The notes under the pieces are model-generated. The model was given only the letters and a program-made list of their open reading frames with translations, made no database searches and was not told the origin of the DNA. From assembly GCF_963664555.1 (NCBI RefSeq), contig NZ_OY761461.1, positions 2,108,001 through 2,172,000 of the forward strand: a stretch of DNA of 64,000 nucleotides, written 5' to 3'. Made by a program: the position numbers and the translations under genes. Shown in pieces: positions 51,795 through 60,377 of the stretch. This DNA is from Labilibaculum sp. (GTDB taxonomy: Bacteria > Bacteroidota > Bacteroidia > Bacteroidales > Marinifilaceae). Every line of letters starts with the position of its first letter. Position 1 is the first letter of the stretch.

Positions 51795-52823
51795 TTAAAT
51801 TTCTTTAAACGAGAATTCTTTACTGTAATTTGCACTTGTTTTTCCATCTTCTTCCAAAAGAGGATAGATAAAAAAGTTAACCAAACCATTTTTATAGTTT
51901 TCCAATTCAAGATCTCTTCCCTGAGTAAATTCAACTCTGTTTTCATCAAGATTTCCGAAATAATATTCAGCTTTACCAGCATCTTTGTCTGCTTCCGAAA
52001 TATCCACAGGAGTCCACGTGTTGTTATTTTGGGAAAAATCAGCCCAGCAATGATAACCTTCAATGTTTCCTTCATTCCCTAAAGGAATAGAGAAACCTAT
52101 GTGGAATCGGGCCGGAACATGTAAGCTTCTAGATAAAGACATGAAATAAGAATGGAAATCGGTACAATTACCTACCGAAATATCACATGCATAGTTGGCA
52201 TTGCCATTCCCAAATGTGTATTCTCCGCCATATTCTTTAGACCGCTCATATAAATTCACAACACTGTCTTTCGTAATGCCATTTTTAATTACATCAGGCA
52301 AACTGGTATAATAGGAATCCGATTCATTCTTCGCTTTGGGTTTTCCGTAGTGCATTTCATTCAATACAAAATTGTATACAGCCTTCATATCTTTGGAGCT
52401 AAAGGCATTTGCCCCGATAATAGAATCAAATCTACCACCTACAGGAACAAGTCTGTTCGAATTTAAAGCGTTCGATTGGTTTATTTCTTCAATATCAATA
52501 TTACCCATTTGTTTTCTGTTCACCCTAAAACGGATGTTGATATCAGTCGGTTTGGCAAGTCCGCCATTTATTGCACTATAAAGGTATGTGTTGCCATTCT
52601 TCTGTTCCTTTTTCATCTCGTATTCCAAATCAGTATCAATTGATAGTTCACTGATGTTTTGAACCTTGTTGCTTGTAGGTATAGGAATCCAAATTTTAAT
52701 ATTTTGTGCAGAATTGGCCGGCAAACTAACTTTGTAATTGAATTCGAAATTTCTTTCGGGCAAATGACTGCAGCTGCACAGCAGGACAGCAGTTATAATT
52801 AGTAGTAGTCTCATTCTTTTCAT
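51795..52823 (-). CDS. transglutaminase-like domain lipoprotein
   Basis: The 342-aa protein has a lipoprotein signal (LLCSC, Cys18). After a beta-rich N-terminal part (NYKVSLPANSAQNIKIWIPI) comes a transglutaminase-core fold with the Cys-His-Asp triad in SVGNCTDFHSYF, GYHCWADFS and WTPVDISEAD. Such bacterial domains are usually cysteine proteases or amidases rather than cross-linkers. The substrate is unknown. ATG 52823 is used; ATG 52814 is an alternative, and the open frame up to 52892 lies upstream of the promoter. Confidence 0.85.
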   Translation of the reverse strand: MKRMRLLLIITAVLLCSCSHLPERNFEFNYKVSLPANSAQNIKIWIPIPTSNKVQNISELSIDTDLEYEMKKEQKNGNTYLYSAINGGLAKPTDINIRFRVNRKQMGNIDIEEINQSNALNSNRLVPVGGRFDSIIGANAFSSKDMKAVYNFVLNEMHYGKPKAKNESDSYYTSLPDVIKNGITKDSVVNLYERSKEYGGEYTFGNGNANYACDISVGNCTDFHSYFMSLSRSLHVPARFHIGFSIPLGNEGNIEGYHCWADFSQNNNTWTPVDISEADKDAGKAEYYFGNLDENRVEFTQGRDLELENYKNGLVNFFIYPLLEEDGKTSANYSKEFSFKEI

Positions 52824-52862
52824 TTTAGATGGGATTTCCCCGGTTTTTAGCAAAATTGGATG

Positions 52863-52892
52863 CAAAAGTAGTCCAATGCATTTGCATAACAA
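52863..52892 (-). promoter_or_regulatory. promoter of transglutaminase-like gene, with palindrome in the spacer
   Basis: On the minus strand TTG (52890-52892), a 19-nt spacer and TACTTTTG (52863-52870). The spacer holds ATGCA-TT-TGCAT (52876-52887), a possible operator. Confidence 0.65.
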
Positions 52893-53003
52893 AGCAAAGA
52901 TTGATTTTTAAATTTCTAAATAAAGAGAGTTGATTTTTTTAATCGAAATTGGGTCTGATCTGTTCCTAAATCGGTTTTACAGGTTGGGAAAAATCATGTT
53001 TTT

Positions 53004-53022
53004 AATGATGATTCTCATTATC
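53004..53022. promoter_or_regulatory. Fur-box-like palindrome
   Basis: AATGATGATTCTCATTATC; its complement matches 16 of 19 positions of the E. coli Fur consensus. It is about 110 bp upstream of the -33 element of the transglutaminase-like gene, too far for simple repression. Confidence 0.3.
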
Positions 53023-53290
53023 ATGCTTCCTGCAACTCAATGTTTCATGGGGTTTTGTTATATGTAAAATTAATGTTAAAATATTTGATGAATTATGCGG
53101 AATAAACTAATTTAGGTATGCTTTCAATATCTTTATACTTATTTGCTGATAGTTTCGTCGTTCTTTTTGATTGTTTTTGTTTTTGTTGTCTGGTAAAGAG
53201 TTGTTTGTGTCAGTGGTTTTGTTTGGGGTTGGATTGGAAAGAAGTGAATTGCTGGCTTTGTAACTGAGAAATAAACTTTATTTACTGCAG

Positions 53291-53458
53291 ATGTTATCAA
53301 AGGGAGTTTAAATGTTGTTTGAAGTGCTTTGTATGTTAACTAAGGGGCTGTGAATGTAAGTCAGGGGACTTGGATTGTAAGCAAAGGGATTTATGATGCA
53401 GCTCAAGGGAGTCGAAATGTAGCTTCAGGGAGTTGGAATGTAATTCAAGGGAGTAAAA
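53291..53458. repeat. eight-unit 21-bp tandem repeat array
   Basis: Eight consecutive units of exactly 21 bp begin at 53291, 53312, 53333, 53354, 53375, 53396, 53417 and 53438. The core is ATGTAAnTCAAGGGAGT plus four variable bases; the second unit is the most diverged. There are no insertions or deletions between units. On the minus strand five units read as heptapeptides of the type xxSLxLH before stops appear. It lies in the 813-bp gap 52824-53636, which has no supported gene. Confidence 0.8.
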
Positions 53459-53636
53459 ATAGGTTGTAAGTTATTGAATTGAAAAGATAAAATTTGAAGG
53501 GTATAACAGTCTGTTATTTATTGAAAGTAAAAAGTTTAAAAATAAATATGAAGTGTGCTTGGGGAGTTGGTTAGTTGAGATTTGGAACAAATTATTTTAA
53601 AATCAACATAGTATTAATCAAACTAATTATTTACAC

Positions 53637-54410
53637 ATGGGTTTATATTATAAATTCAGACAAGAAGAGCTGCCGGTAGTGGGAGAGATTCTATTGCAAT
53701 TATTTTTACGCGATCGTGAAAAATTCTCAAATTTTTCGCCGGAGTTTAATGATGAGTTTGTTGCTGATTTACAAACCGGGATTAATCGTGTGGCCGATCT
53801 TACTCAGTCGAAAACACAAACTGCTGAGATTAAAAAAATTACTTCTGATTTGTATAGTAGCCTTGATGCAATTCTTCATAAGTTGGAATTGATCTCGGCT
53901 TATACTCAACGGGCAAACAAGTTAATGCTTGTTAAAGCCTCCGATTTTGGGGTAAAAGAAGCGAAGAAAATGATCCGCTTAAGGAATGTTGAAGGCTATT
54001 GTGCCAAAATAAAAGTGATTCAGCAAAATATTGCTAAAAATCTTGATGCATTAAAAGAGAAAGGCTATAAAGAGAATTTAGGAACTGAGCTGGAGCAGAT
54101 GACTCAGAAAGTATATGATTTAAACTTGTTACAGGAACAAAAAACGAGTGAACGCAAGCAATTGGTTGTTGATAATAATGCCGAACTGAATCGTTTTTGG
54201 AAGCAGTTAAGCGATATCTCGAAAACTGGGAAAATGCTCATGAAAGAAGATGAATCAAAAGCTGAAGAGTATATGTTTAGCTACTTAATTCATAAGGTGC
54301 GAAAAATGAATGCCAAAATTGAATTAAAGAAGAAGAGGATCCCTGCAGCACCGCTTGGTGAGATTCCTGTTTCAAAAGAAGAAGCTTTTAGTCAGTCAGA
54401 AGAGTTGTAA
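53637..54410 (+). CDS. unknown helical cytosolic protein
   Basis: The 257-aa protein starts MGLYYKFRQEELPVVGEILL and is almost entirely alpha-helical by composition, with heptad-like charged stretches. Lys and Glu are abundant. There is no signal peptide, transmembrane segment or recognised motif. It stands alone, with a terminator after it and the 21-bp repeat array about 180 bp upstream. I do not recognise the family. Confidence 0.6.
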   Translation: MGLYYKFRQEELPVVGEILLQLFLRDREKFSNFSPEFNDEFVADLQTGINRVADLTQSKTQTAEIKKITSDLYSSLDAILHKLELISAYTQRANKLMLVKASDFGVKEAKKMIRLRNVEGYCAKIKVIQQNIAKNLDALKEKGYKENLGTELEQMTQKVYDLNLLQEQKTSERKQLVVDNNAELNRFWKQLSDISKTGKMLMKEDESKAEEYMFSYLIHKVRKMNAKIELKKKRIPAAPLGEIPVSKEEAFSQSEEL

Positions 54411-54438
54411 TTATTGAAGTTTTAATTGAGAAAGAATA

Positions 54439-54465
54439 AAATGCCTTCTGCGGGAGGCGTTTTTT
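54439..54465 (+). terminator. terminator after the helical protein gene
   Basis: AAATGCCT / AGGCGTTT (8 bp with one G-T) and TTTTT. Confidence 0.75.
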
Positions 54466-54477
54466 ATAAAGCAAAAA

Positions 54478-54516
54478 AATAAGTGTAGGTCCGATTTCTC
54501 TGGGCTTACACTTATT
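54478..54516 (-). terminator. terminator of the minus-strand secreted protein gene
   Basis: AATAAGTGTA / TACACTTATT (10 bp) with further partial pairing inside; the A-rich side gives a U-tract on the minus strand. Confidence 0.65.
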
Positions 54517-54567
54517 ATATAGGAATGATTCTTTTGAATCATCTGGTCATTGGAACCGCTTTGGTCA

Positions 54568-55164
54568 CTATTTTCTGAAGGCATAGTTGTACTCTTTTTT
54601 ATCCGACACTAAACGAACTTTATAATCTCCTTTTGGCAATGCTTCTACATTGAATTTTTTAGAGAAAGTCGGTTCTGATGCATAAGAGCCATTAAATACT
54701 TCATTTCCAAATTCATCATTTATTGAAATGTTGAATGCTTTGTTTTCAAAAGACAGGTAGGTTACAAACAAATTGTTATCCTCTGTTCTGAAAAGAGTTT
54801 TTTCTGCAGTGTTCTCAGCTAATTCTGCAACAAGTTTGTTGTTGGCAACTACAAATTCTTTTTCAATATTATCTCCTTTACCAGTTAAAACAATTTTGTA
54901 GGTTCCATCTTCAAGATAAGAGAAATCAAACAGTTTTTGAGCTGTTGTTTCACCACTTACTTTGTTTGAATAATACAAGTTTCCAGCTTCATCGTAAATT
55001 TTCATTTTAAGCAATGATTCGGTTGGATTGATAATAGATACAATTGATAAATCAGTATCCAAATAAGGGTTGATTCGAATGTTTCCGGTTGCAAATGCTG
55101 AACTTGCGCTTAAGAATAGTATTGCTCCGAATACCAATCCTTTAAATGTGTTTTTTGTTTTCAT
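54568..55164 (-). CDS. small secreted protein made of two sorting-tail-like beta domains
   Basis: The 198-aa protein has a signal peptide (1-26, ending SSAFATG). Two similar beta-sandwich halves follow (about 35-105 and 112-196), each with a KIYDEAGNLYYSNKVSG- or SINDEFGNEVFNGSYA-type strand pair and a closing LEDGTYKIVL / LPKGDYKVRL segment. This resembles the type IX secretion C-terminal sorting fold and DUF3244-like proteins, but no cargo domain is present. It is monocistronic. Confidence 0.65.
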   Translation of the reverse strand: MKTKNTFKGLVFGAILFLSASSAFATGNIRINPYLDTDLSIVSIINPTESLLKMKIYDEAGNLYYSNKVSGETTAQKLFDFSYLEDGTYKIVLTGKGDNIEKEFVVANNKLVAELAENTAEKTLFRTEDNNLFVTYLSFENKAFNISINDEFGNEVFNGSYASEPTFSKKFNVEALPKGDYKVRLVSDKKEYNYAFRK

Positions 55165-55608
55165 CTTTTAAAAATTTAAATGAGTAATTATTTACAAAAT
55201 CAACCATCGGTTATTTGTGATTGGCTGACATTGTAAATCTAGAAATAAATCATAGAAATGATCTAAATAATAACTCCCGAAATTGAAGAAATAACAAAAA
55301 AAACAACTTAAAACGGTTGCGAAAGCTCCCGAAATTGTTTGCGTTACAAGGATTTAATAAAGAATTTTGTCATTATTAACCATGAAATGACAAATTTGTT
55401 TTTATGATAACGTTTTCGAATTTTGTGAAAAAGGGGCAAAACGTCATTTTTTCATCTGATGAATAAAAAAAGGATCGAAAATCATCTCAAATTGTATCAT
55501 GAAAATCAATCGTAAAGTCTAATTTTAGAATTCGAAATAAAAACAATGGATCAACATTGCTAAAACATACAAATCATCTGAATTCTCATATCTCACACCT
55601 TATAAAGA
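55165..55608. other. intergenic region upstream of the TIM-barrel gene
   Basis: 444 bp. CTCCCGAAATTG occurs twice (55274-55285 and 55326-55337). GATAACGTTTTCGA near 55407-55420 resembles LacI-family operators. No open frame and no consensus promoter pair found. Confidence 0.4.
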
Positions 55609-56607
55609 ATGAATTATAAAAATTTAATGGACTTCTCTGTTCATCCATCCGATTTGAATCGTTTTGAGAACGGATGGAAAGGATTGGAAGAATATGTAAC
55701 TGAAAAAAAAATAGATGGGGTTGAATTATTAATCGGTTATGATTCTCCATCCGAAAAAATCCCAAAAGGAATAGTTAAAAGTGTTCATTTGCCATTTTGG
55801 GTAACCTGGTTGGATGTTTGGCGAAAAGGAGAGGATGCTGCCAAATATTATTTTCCTAATATGTCAGCCGAGCATTTGCAATTTTGCTGCGGAGGTACGA
55901 ATGCTGCAGAAATGATTGCTTCTCAGAGGAAATTGTGGGAATACGCAGCACATTTTCAACCAGCTCATGCTGTTATACATGCGGCACATGTCGAATTGGA
56001 ACATGCTTTTACGCGTGATTTTAACTATAAAAGCACTGAGGTAATGACGGGTTTAGCAGAAATACTGAACAGAACGGCTCAGGAATTTGGTGATGGAGAG
56101 CCTCCGGTTACATTAGCCATCGAAAATTTGTGGTGGCCTGGTCTGGATTTTTTGTTTCCGGCTGAGGCCGATGATTTTGCATCCCGATTGAATTTTTCAA
56201 ATTGGAATTTACTTTTGGATACAGGACATTTAATGAATACCAATATTGCATTGAGATGTGAGGATGAGGCCATTGATTTTGTTTTGGATCGCGTATCACG
56301 ATTGTCTAAGGATATTCAGGCGAAAATTAAGAGTCTTCATTTGAACTTGAGTTTATCCGGAGAATATCAGACGAAACAGGTTATGAATGGTTTGCCAGCA
56401 GGATGGACGGACTTAAATCACACCGGGAAATATACTGCTGCGCGTAATCATGTTTTGCAGATTGATCAGCATTTGCCATTTACGAGTAAGCGTGTAAAAG
56501 AAATAATTTATGAGATAACACCTGAAATTGTAATTCATGAATTCATTACAAAGGATATCAACGAATATTCAGAGAAATTGGATGTTCAGCTGAATGCCTT
56601 ACGCTAG
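55609..56607 (+). CDS. AP-endonuclease-2-like TIM-barrel protein, candidate cobamide-remodelling hydrolase
   Basis: The 332-aa cytosolic protein has the xylose-isomerase/AP-endonuclease-2 TIM-barrel pattern with likely metal ligands His60, His124, His127, Glu172 (AIENLWW), Asp204-His207 (LLDTGHL), His244 (SLHLNLS) and Glu311 (IVIHEF). The superfamily includes sugar isomerases and CbiR, a cobamide amidohydrolase that removes the nucleotide loop. The adjacent B12-riboswitch transport locus makes a CbiR-like role plausible, but this is inference; a sugar isomerase is the main alternative. It ends about 170 bp before the riboswitch. Confidence 0.6.
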   Translation: MNYKNLMDFSVHPSDLNRFENGWKGLEEYVTEKKIDGVELLIGYDSPSEKIPKGIVKSVHLPFWVTWLDVWRKGEDAAKYYFPNMSAEHLQFCCGGTNAAEMIASQRKLWEYAAHFQPAHAVIHAAHVELEHAFTRDFNYKSTEVMTGLAEILNRTAQEFGDGEPPVTLAIENLWWPGLDFLFPAEADDFASRLNFSNWNLLLDTGHLMNTNIALRCEDEAIDFVLDRVSRLSKDIQAKIKSLHLNLSLSGEYQTKQVMNGLPAGWTDLNHTGKYTAARNHVLQIDQHLPFTSKRVKEIIYEITPEIVIHEFITKDINEYSEKLDVQLNALR

Positions 56608-56774
56608 TAACTCGCCAGGGCGAGTCCCTGCAATATCATTTTTTACGCTTTCATACCTTATAACTAAAGACTGTTTCGCACGATACGATTCAGTCTTTTT
56701 GTTTTTGTACGACAGTTATTCTTGATTGCTTTTTTAAAACCTCTTCTTTTTCTAAAATATTCCATAGATTTGCA

Positions 56775-56955
56775 GGAATTGGGTTTCTCTCTTTTGAGAA
56801 TTAAAATGGGAATCCGGTGTAATACCGGAGCTGTCCCCGCAGCTGTAAGCCCTCAATGATTTTTCATTGACAAGTTCTAACAACTCAGCCACTATGTGAA
56901 TGTAGTTTTACATGGGAAGGCGTTAGAATTGGGTAAAGCCAGAAGACCTGCCTGA
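56775..56955 (+). promoter_or_regulatory. cobalamin riboswitch 1
   Basis: The region contains GGGAATCCGGTG, the AGCTGTCCCCGCAGCTGTAA core, GCCACT and the B12 box AGCCAGAAGACCTGCC (56937-56952), in the standard order. A -7 element TAGATTTG lies at 56765-56772. Just before the downstream ATG, CCACAA / TTGTGG (57037-57051) may sequester the start region. It controls the btuF-C-D-F2 operon. Limits are approximate. Confidence 0.93.
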
Positions 56956-57057
56956 TAAATTGAACTGTTTCGTAACTTCGGGGAACTGAGTAACGAAGGT
57001 ATAATTGTAGTAATTGTATTTTCTTGTCTGTTATCCCCACAATTTTTGTGGAAGAAA

Positions 57058-58242
57058 ATGAATTTATTAAAATCAAGCTGTTGGGCATTACTCCTAATTT
57101 TATTGTTGGGTACTATTTCCTGTCAATCCAGCGACCTAAAAAAGAAAGAGAAGCAATCGGTATCTAATTTTGCCATCGATTCATCTTTTTATCATCAATC
57201 TCAATTAAAGTACGCCAAAGGCTTTCAAATTAAACTTCTTGCCAATGGCTTAAAAGAATTGATTGTTTGGGATCCTTGGAACGAAGGCAAAATTTTCCAA
57301 AAATATTATTTGAAGAATCGTGGGGAAAAAACGGATATTCCGGTTCCTGCTGATGGTTTGTTGGTAGAGGTTCCTGTAAGAAGTATTGCCGCGCTATCGA
57401 GTACTCAAATCGGAATTTTGAAGTTCTTAAATGTTCAGGATCGAATTGTTGCAGTTTCTTTGCGCGATCGTATTTACGATGAGGAGTTGGATAAAAAGGC
57501 CCAAAATGGAACCATACAAGCGGTAGGTCATTCGGAAAGTCTGAATTTTGAGAAAATTGTTGAGTTGGATCCTGAATTGGTAATGGTTGCCGGTTTTATG
57601 AACATCACCGACAAGGAAACTAAATTAATGAACGCAGGTTTACCGGTTGCTTATAATATAGAGTGGATGGAAACTTCACCCTTGGCACGTGCTGAATGGG
57701 CAAAATTTATTGCAGCCTTTTTTAATGAGGAGGCCGAGGCCGAAAAACATTTTAATGCTGTAGAAAGGAGATACAATGATTTAAAAATGTTGGTGGAAGA
57801 TGTGGAGAGTAAACCAAGTATTCTTTCGGGCTATAATTTTAAAGGCACTTGGTATATGCCAGGCGGACAAAGCTACTTAGCGCAATTCCTTCGCGACGGA
57901 AAAGCAGATTATTGTTGGTTTTCTGATAGCACCAGTGGCAGTATGCCATTAAGTTTTGAGATTGTTTTCGATAAGCAGGGAGAAGCAGATATTTGGTTTG
58001 GCCCCGGACAATGCAGAACTTTGGAGGATATGAAAAACATGGATGAGCGTTACACTTTATTTCGATCATATAAAACAGCTCATGTTTTTTGTTCAACAAA
58101 ACGAATGAAAGATAGCGGCGCCAACGATTGGTTTGAGTCTGGTGTAATGCAACCCGATGTTGTGTTTAAAGATGTGATTAAGATTTTACATCCTGAATTG
58201 CTGCCAAATTATGAATTGTATTACTATCAACAATTGAAATAG
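57058..58242 (+). CDS. btuF: corrinoid ABC transporter substrate-binding lipoprotein
   Basis: The 394-aa lipoprotein (signal ending LLGTISC) has the BtuF/FhuD-like bilobal fold: VPVRSIAALSSTQIGILKFL, FEKIVELDPELVMVAGFMN and MPGGQSYLAQFLRDGKADYC. It captures corrinoids in the periplasm for the BtuCD importer. The riboswitch just upstream fixes the ligand class. ATG 57058 is used because an upstream in-frame TTG (57046) overlaps the putative sequestering hairpin. The next gene starts 7 bp later. The paralogue at 60378 belongs to the same operon. Confidence 0.9.
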   Translation: MNLLKSSCWALLLILLLGTISCQSSDLKKKEKQSVSNFAIDSSFYHQSQLKYAKGFQIKLLANGLKELIVWDPWNEGKIFQKYYLKNRGEKTDIPVPADGLLVEVPVRSIAALSSTQIGILKFLNVQDRIVAVSLRDRIYDEELDKKAQNGTIQAVGHSESLNFEKIVELDPELVMVAGFMNITDKETKLMNAGLPVAYNIEWMETSPLARAEWAKFIAAFFNEEAEAEKHFNAVERRYNDLKMLVEDVESKPSILSGYNFKGTWYMPGGQSYLAQFLRDGKADYCWFSDSTSGSMPLSFEIVFDKQGEADIWFGPGQCRTLEDMKNMDERYTLFRSYKTAHVFCSTKRMKDSGANDWFESGVMQPDVVFKDVIKILHPELLPNYELYYYQQLK

Positions 58243-58249
58243 GAGAGCT

Positions 58250-59305
58250 ATGCTGTTGAATAAAAATGGAAGATTGTTTTCGCTTGTATTTGGGATACTA
58301 TTCCTTCTCATTTGTGGAGTTTTCCTGTTGGATTTGATATACGGAAGTGTAAATATTCCCTTTAAAAAGGTGTTTGCAATTCTATATGGTGCTGATGTGA
58401 AAAACTCATGGAACTACATCATTTTAAATTTTCGATTACCGAAAGCTTTAACTGCCATTTTTGTTGGAGCCGGATTATCGGTTACAGGCTTAATGATGCA
58501 GACACTTTTCAGAAATCCATTGGCAGGACCTTACGTTTTGGGAATTAGTTCCGGAGCAAGTTTGGGAGTTGCTTTAATGGTAATGGCATCGGCTTTAATG
58601 CCGGTTGCTTTTGGTGTAATTTCGGCTTTTCTGGGTAGTTGGGCTTTGGTTGTTGCTGCTGTTTTAGGTGCATCATTAGTATTTATGCTGGTTGCTTTGG
58701 CCTCTCTTAAAATATCCGATAGTGTTTCATTGCTGATTATCGGGATCATGTTTGGAAGTATCACCGGTGCTGTAGTAAATATTCTGCAATACTTTAGTGA
58801 TCCGGAGCAAATACAAAGTTTTATAATATGGACTTTTGGTAGTTTGGCAGGTGTTACATGGACCGAAATGAAAGTAATGGTACCCATTGTTTTTAGTGGC
58901 TTGATCATTGCTTTTTTTCTGATAAAACCATTGGACGCACTTTTGTTGGGCGAGAATTATGCGCGGGGAGTTGGAATATCAGTTAATAAGACTCGTATAG
59001 CCGTTATTATTAGTACAGCATTAATTGCAGGAACATTAACCGCATTTACTGGTCCTATTGCTTTTGTTGGTGTTGCAGTGCCGCATATTGCACGATCTAT
59101 TTTCAGAACCGCAAGTCATAAAGTACTAATGCCGGCGGTAATATTAATTGGTGCGGCTATTATGCTTGCTTGTGATATTATTTCTCAAATACCTGGAAAT
59201 CAGAATACATTACCAATTAATTCGGTAACAGCATTGTTTGGAGGGCCGGTTGTAATTTGGGTGATTATGCGTAGTAGAAATGTGAAGGCTTCTTTTGCCG
59301 GGTAA
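58250..59305 (+). CDS. btuC: corrinoid ABC transporter permease
   Basis: The 351-aa inner-membrane protein has about ten transmembrane helices and the FecCD/BtuC motifs LPKALTAIFVGAGLSVTGLM, QTLFRNPLAGPYVLGISSGA and GPIAFVGVAVPHIAR. It forms the dimeric channel through which corrinoids cross the inner membrane. It lies directly between the binding-protein gene and the ATPase gene, with 7 bp before it. The permease ends 10 bp before the ATPase ATG. Confidence 0.95.
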   Translation: MLLNKNGRLFSLVFGILFLLICGVFLLDLIYGSVNIPFKKVFAILYGADVKNSWNYIILNFRLPKALTAIFVGAGLSVTGLMMQTLFRNPLAGPYVLGISSGASLGVALMVMASALMPVAFGVISAFLGSWALVVAAVLGASLVFMLVALASLKISDSVSLLIIGIMFGSITGAVVNILQYFSDPEQIQSFIIWTFGSLAGVTWTEMKVMVPIVFSGLIIAFFLIKPLDALLLGENYARGVGISVNKTRIAVIISTALIAGTLTAFTGPIAFVGVAVPHIARSIFRTASHKVLMPAVILIGAAIMLACDIISQIPGNQNTLPINSVTALFGGPVVIWVIMRSRNVKASFAG

Positions 59306-59315
59306 GGATTGGGTT

Positions 59316-60350
59316 ATGAGTGAAATTAAAGAAGTACAAAAAGACATATTGGTAACTCAGGATCTTTCCATTGGATACAAGCAAGGGAAAAAGGAACAGC
59401 TATGCTTGCTTTCAGATATTAACCTGACAATCAGGCGGGGCGAGATGGTCTGTCTTTTAGGACCAAACGGAGCAGGTAAATCAACTCTTATGCGAACCAT
59501 TGCCGGTATTCAATCGCCTTTGGCGGGATATACCTTGGTAGAAGGAATTCCTATTCGTGATCGTAATTTTAAAGAGATTGCCCAATTGCTAAGCATCGTT
59601 TTAACTGAGCGAATTAATGTGGGAAACCTGACCGTTTACCATATCGTTTCTTTGGGTCGACATCCTTATACTTCATGGATGGGACGTTTATCGGAAGAGG
59701 ATAACGATAAAATTAAATGGGCATTGGAACAAGTTGGTTTATTGCATTATGCCGATCATTTCATCAATCAGTTGAGTGATGGAGAACGGCAACGTGTGAT
59801 GATTGCCAAGGCTTTGGCACAGGACACTCCGTTAATCATGCTCGATGAACCTACTGCGCATTTGGATTTACCAAACCGTGTTGACATCATGCGATTGTTG
59901 CATCGTTTGGCTCGTGAAACCAATAAGGCAATTTTACTTTCTACCCACGAATTGGATTTAGCACTTCAGGCTGCAGATGTTATTTGGCTGATGGCACGGG
60001 GGCAGACGATTAAAGTTGGTGCTCCTGAGGATTTGGTTTTGAATGGCAGTATTGAGGAAACTTTCCATAATAAATCCTTCATTTTTGATCGGAAAACAGG
60101 CAATTTTATTATGAATTACCAAAAGAAGCAAATCATTCAGCTGTTGGGTAATGATGTAATGGGGTTCTGGACGCAAAGGGCATTGTCCCGCGAAGGATAT
60201 CAGGTTACCTGCGAAGAAGTTGGAAATTGTTCCGTGAAGTTAATTGAAGATTCTATGGAGTGGGAGATTCATAATAATGGGGAAACACGTAAATGCCAAA
60301 GTATACAGGACTTACTAGCTTATCTTAGAACTTCTTTTTCTGTAGATTAA
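59316..60350 (+). CDS. btuD: corrinoid ABC transporter ATPase with C-terminal extension
   Basis: The 344-aa ATPase has Walker A GPNGAGKST (49-57), signature LSDGERQR, Walker B LIMLDEPTAHLD and the H-loop STHELD. After about residue 245 there is an extra domain of about 100 residues (FIMNYQKKQIIQLLGNDVMG, EWEIHNNGETRKCQ) that E. coli BtuD lacks. The extension could sense ligand or regulate ATPase activity, which is inference. ATG 59316 is preferred to an upstream TTG. Confidence 0.93.
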   Translation: MSEIKEVQKDILVTQDLSIGYKQGKKEQLCLLSDINLTIRRGEMVCLLGPNGAGKSTLMRTIAGIQSPLAGYTLVEGIPIRDRNFKEIAQLLSIVLTERINVGNLTVYHIVSLGRHPYTSWMGRLSEEDNDKIKWALEQVGLLHYADHFINQLSDGERQRVMIAKALAQDTPLIMLDEPTAHLDLPNRVDIMRLLHRLARETNKAILLSTHELDLALQAADVIWLMARGQTIKVGAPEDLVLNGSIEETFHNKSFIFDRKTGNFIMNYQKKQIIQLLGNDVMGFWTQRALSREGYQVTCEEVGNCSVKLIEDSMEWEIHNNGETRKCQSIQDLLAYLRTSFSVD

Positions 60351-60377
60351 CTCAAAGATCATAAAATAAAAAGTGAA

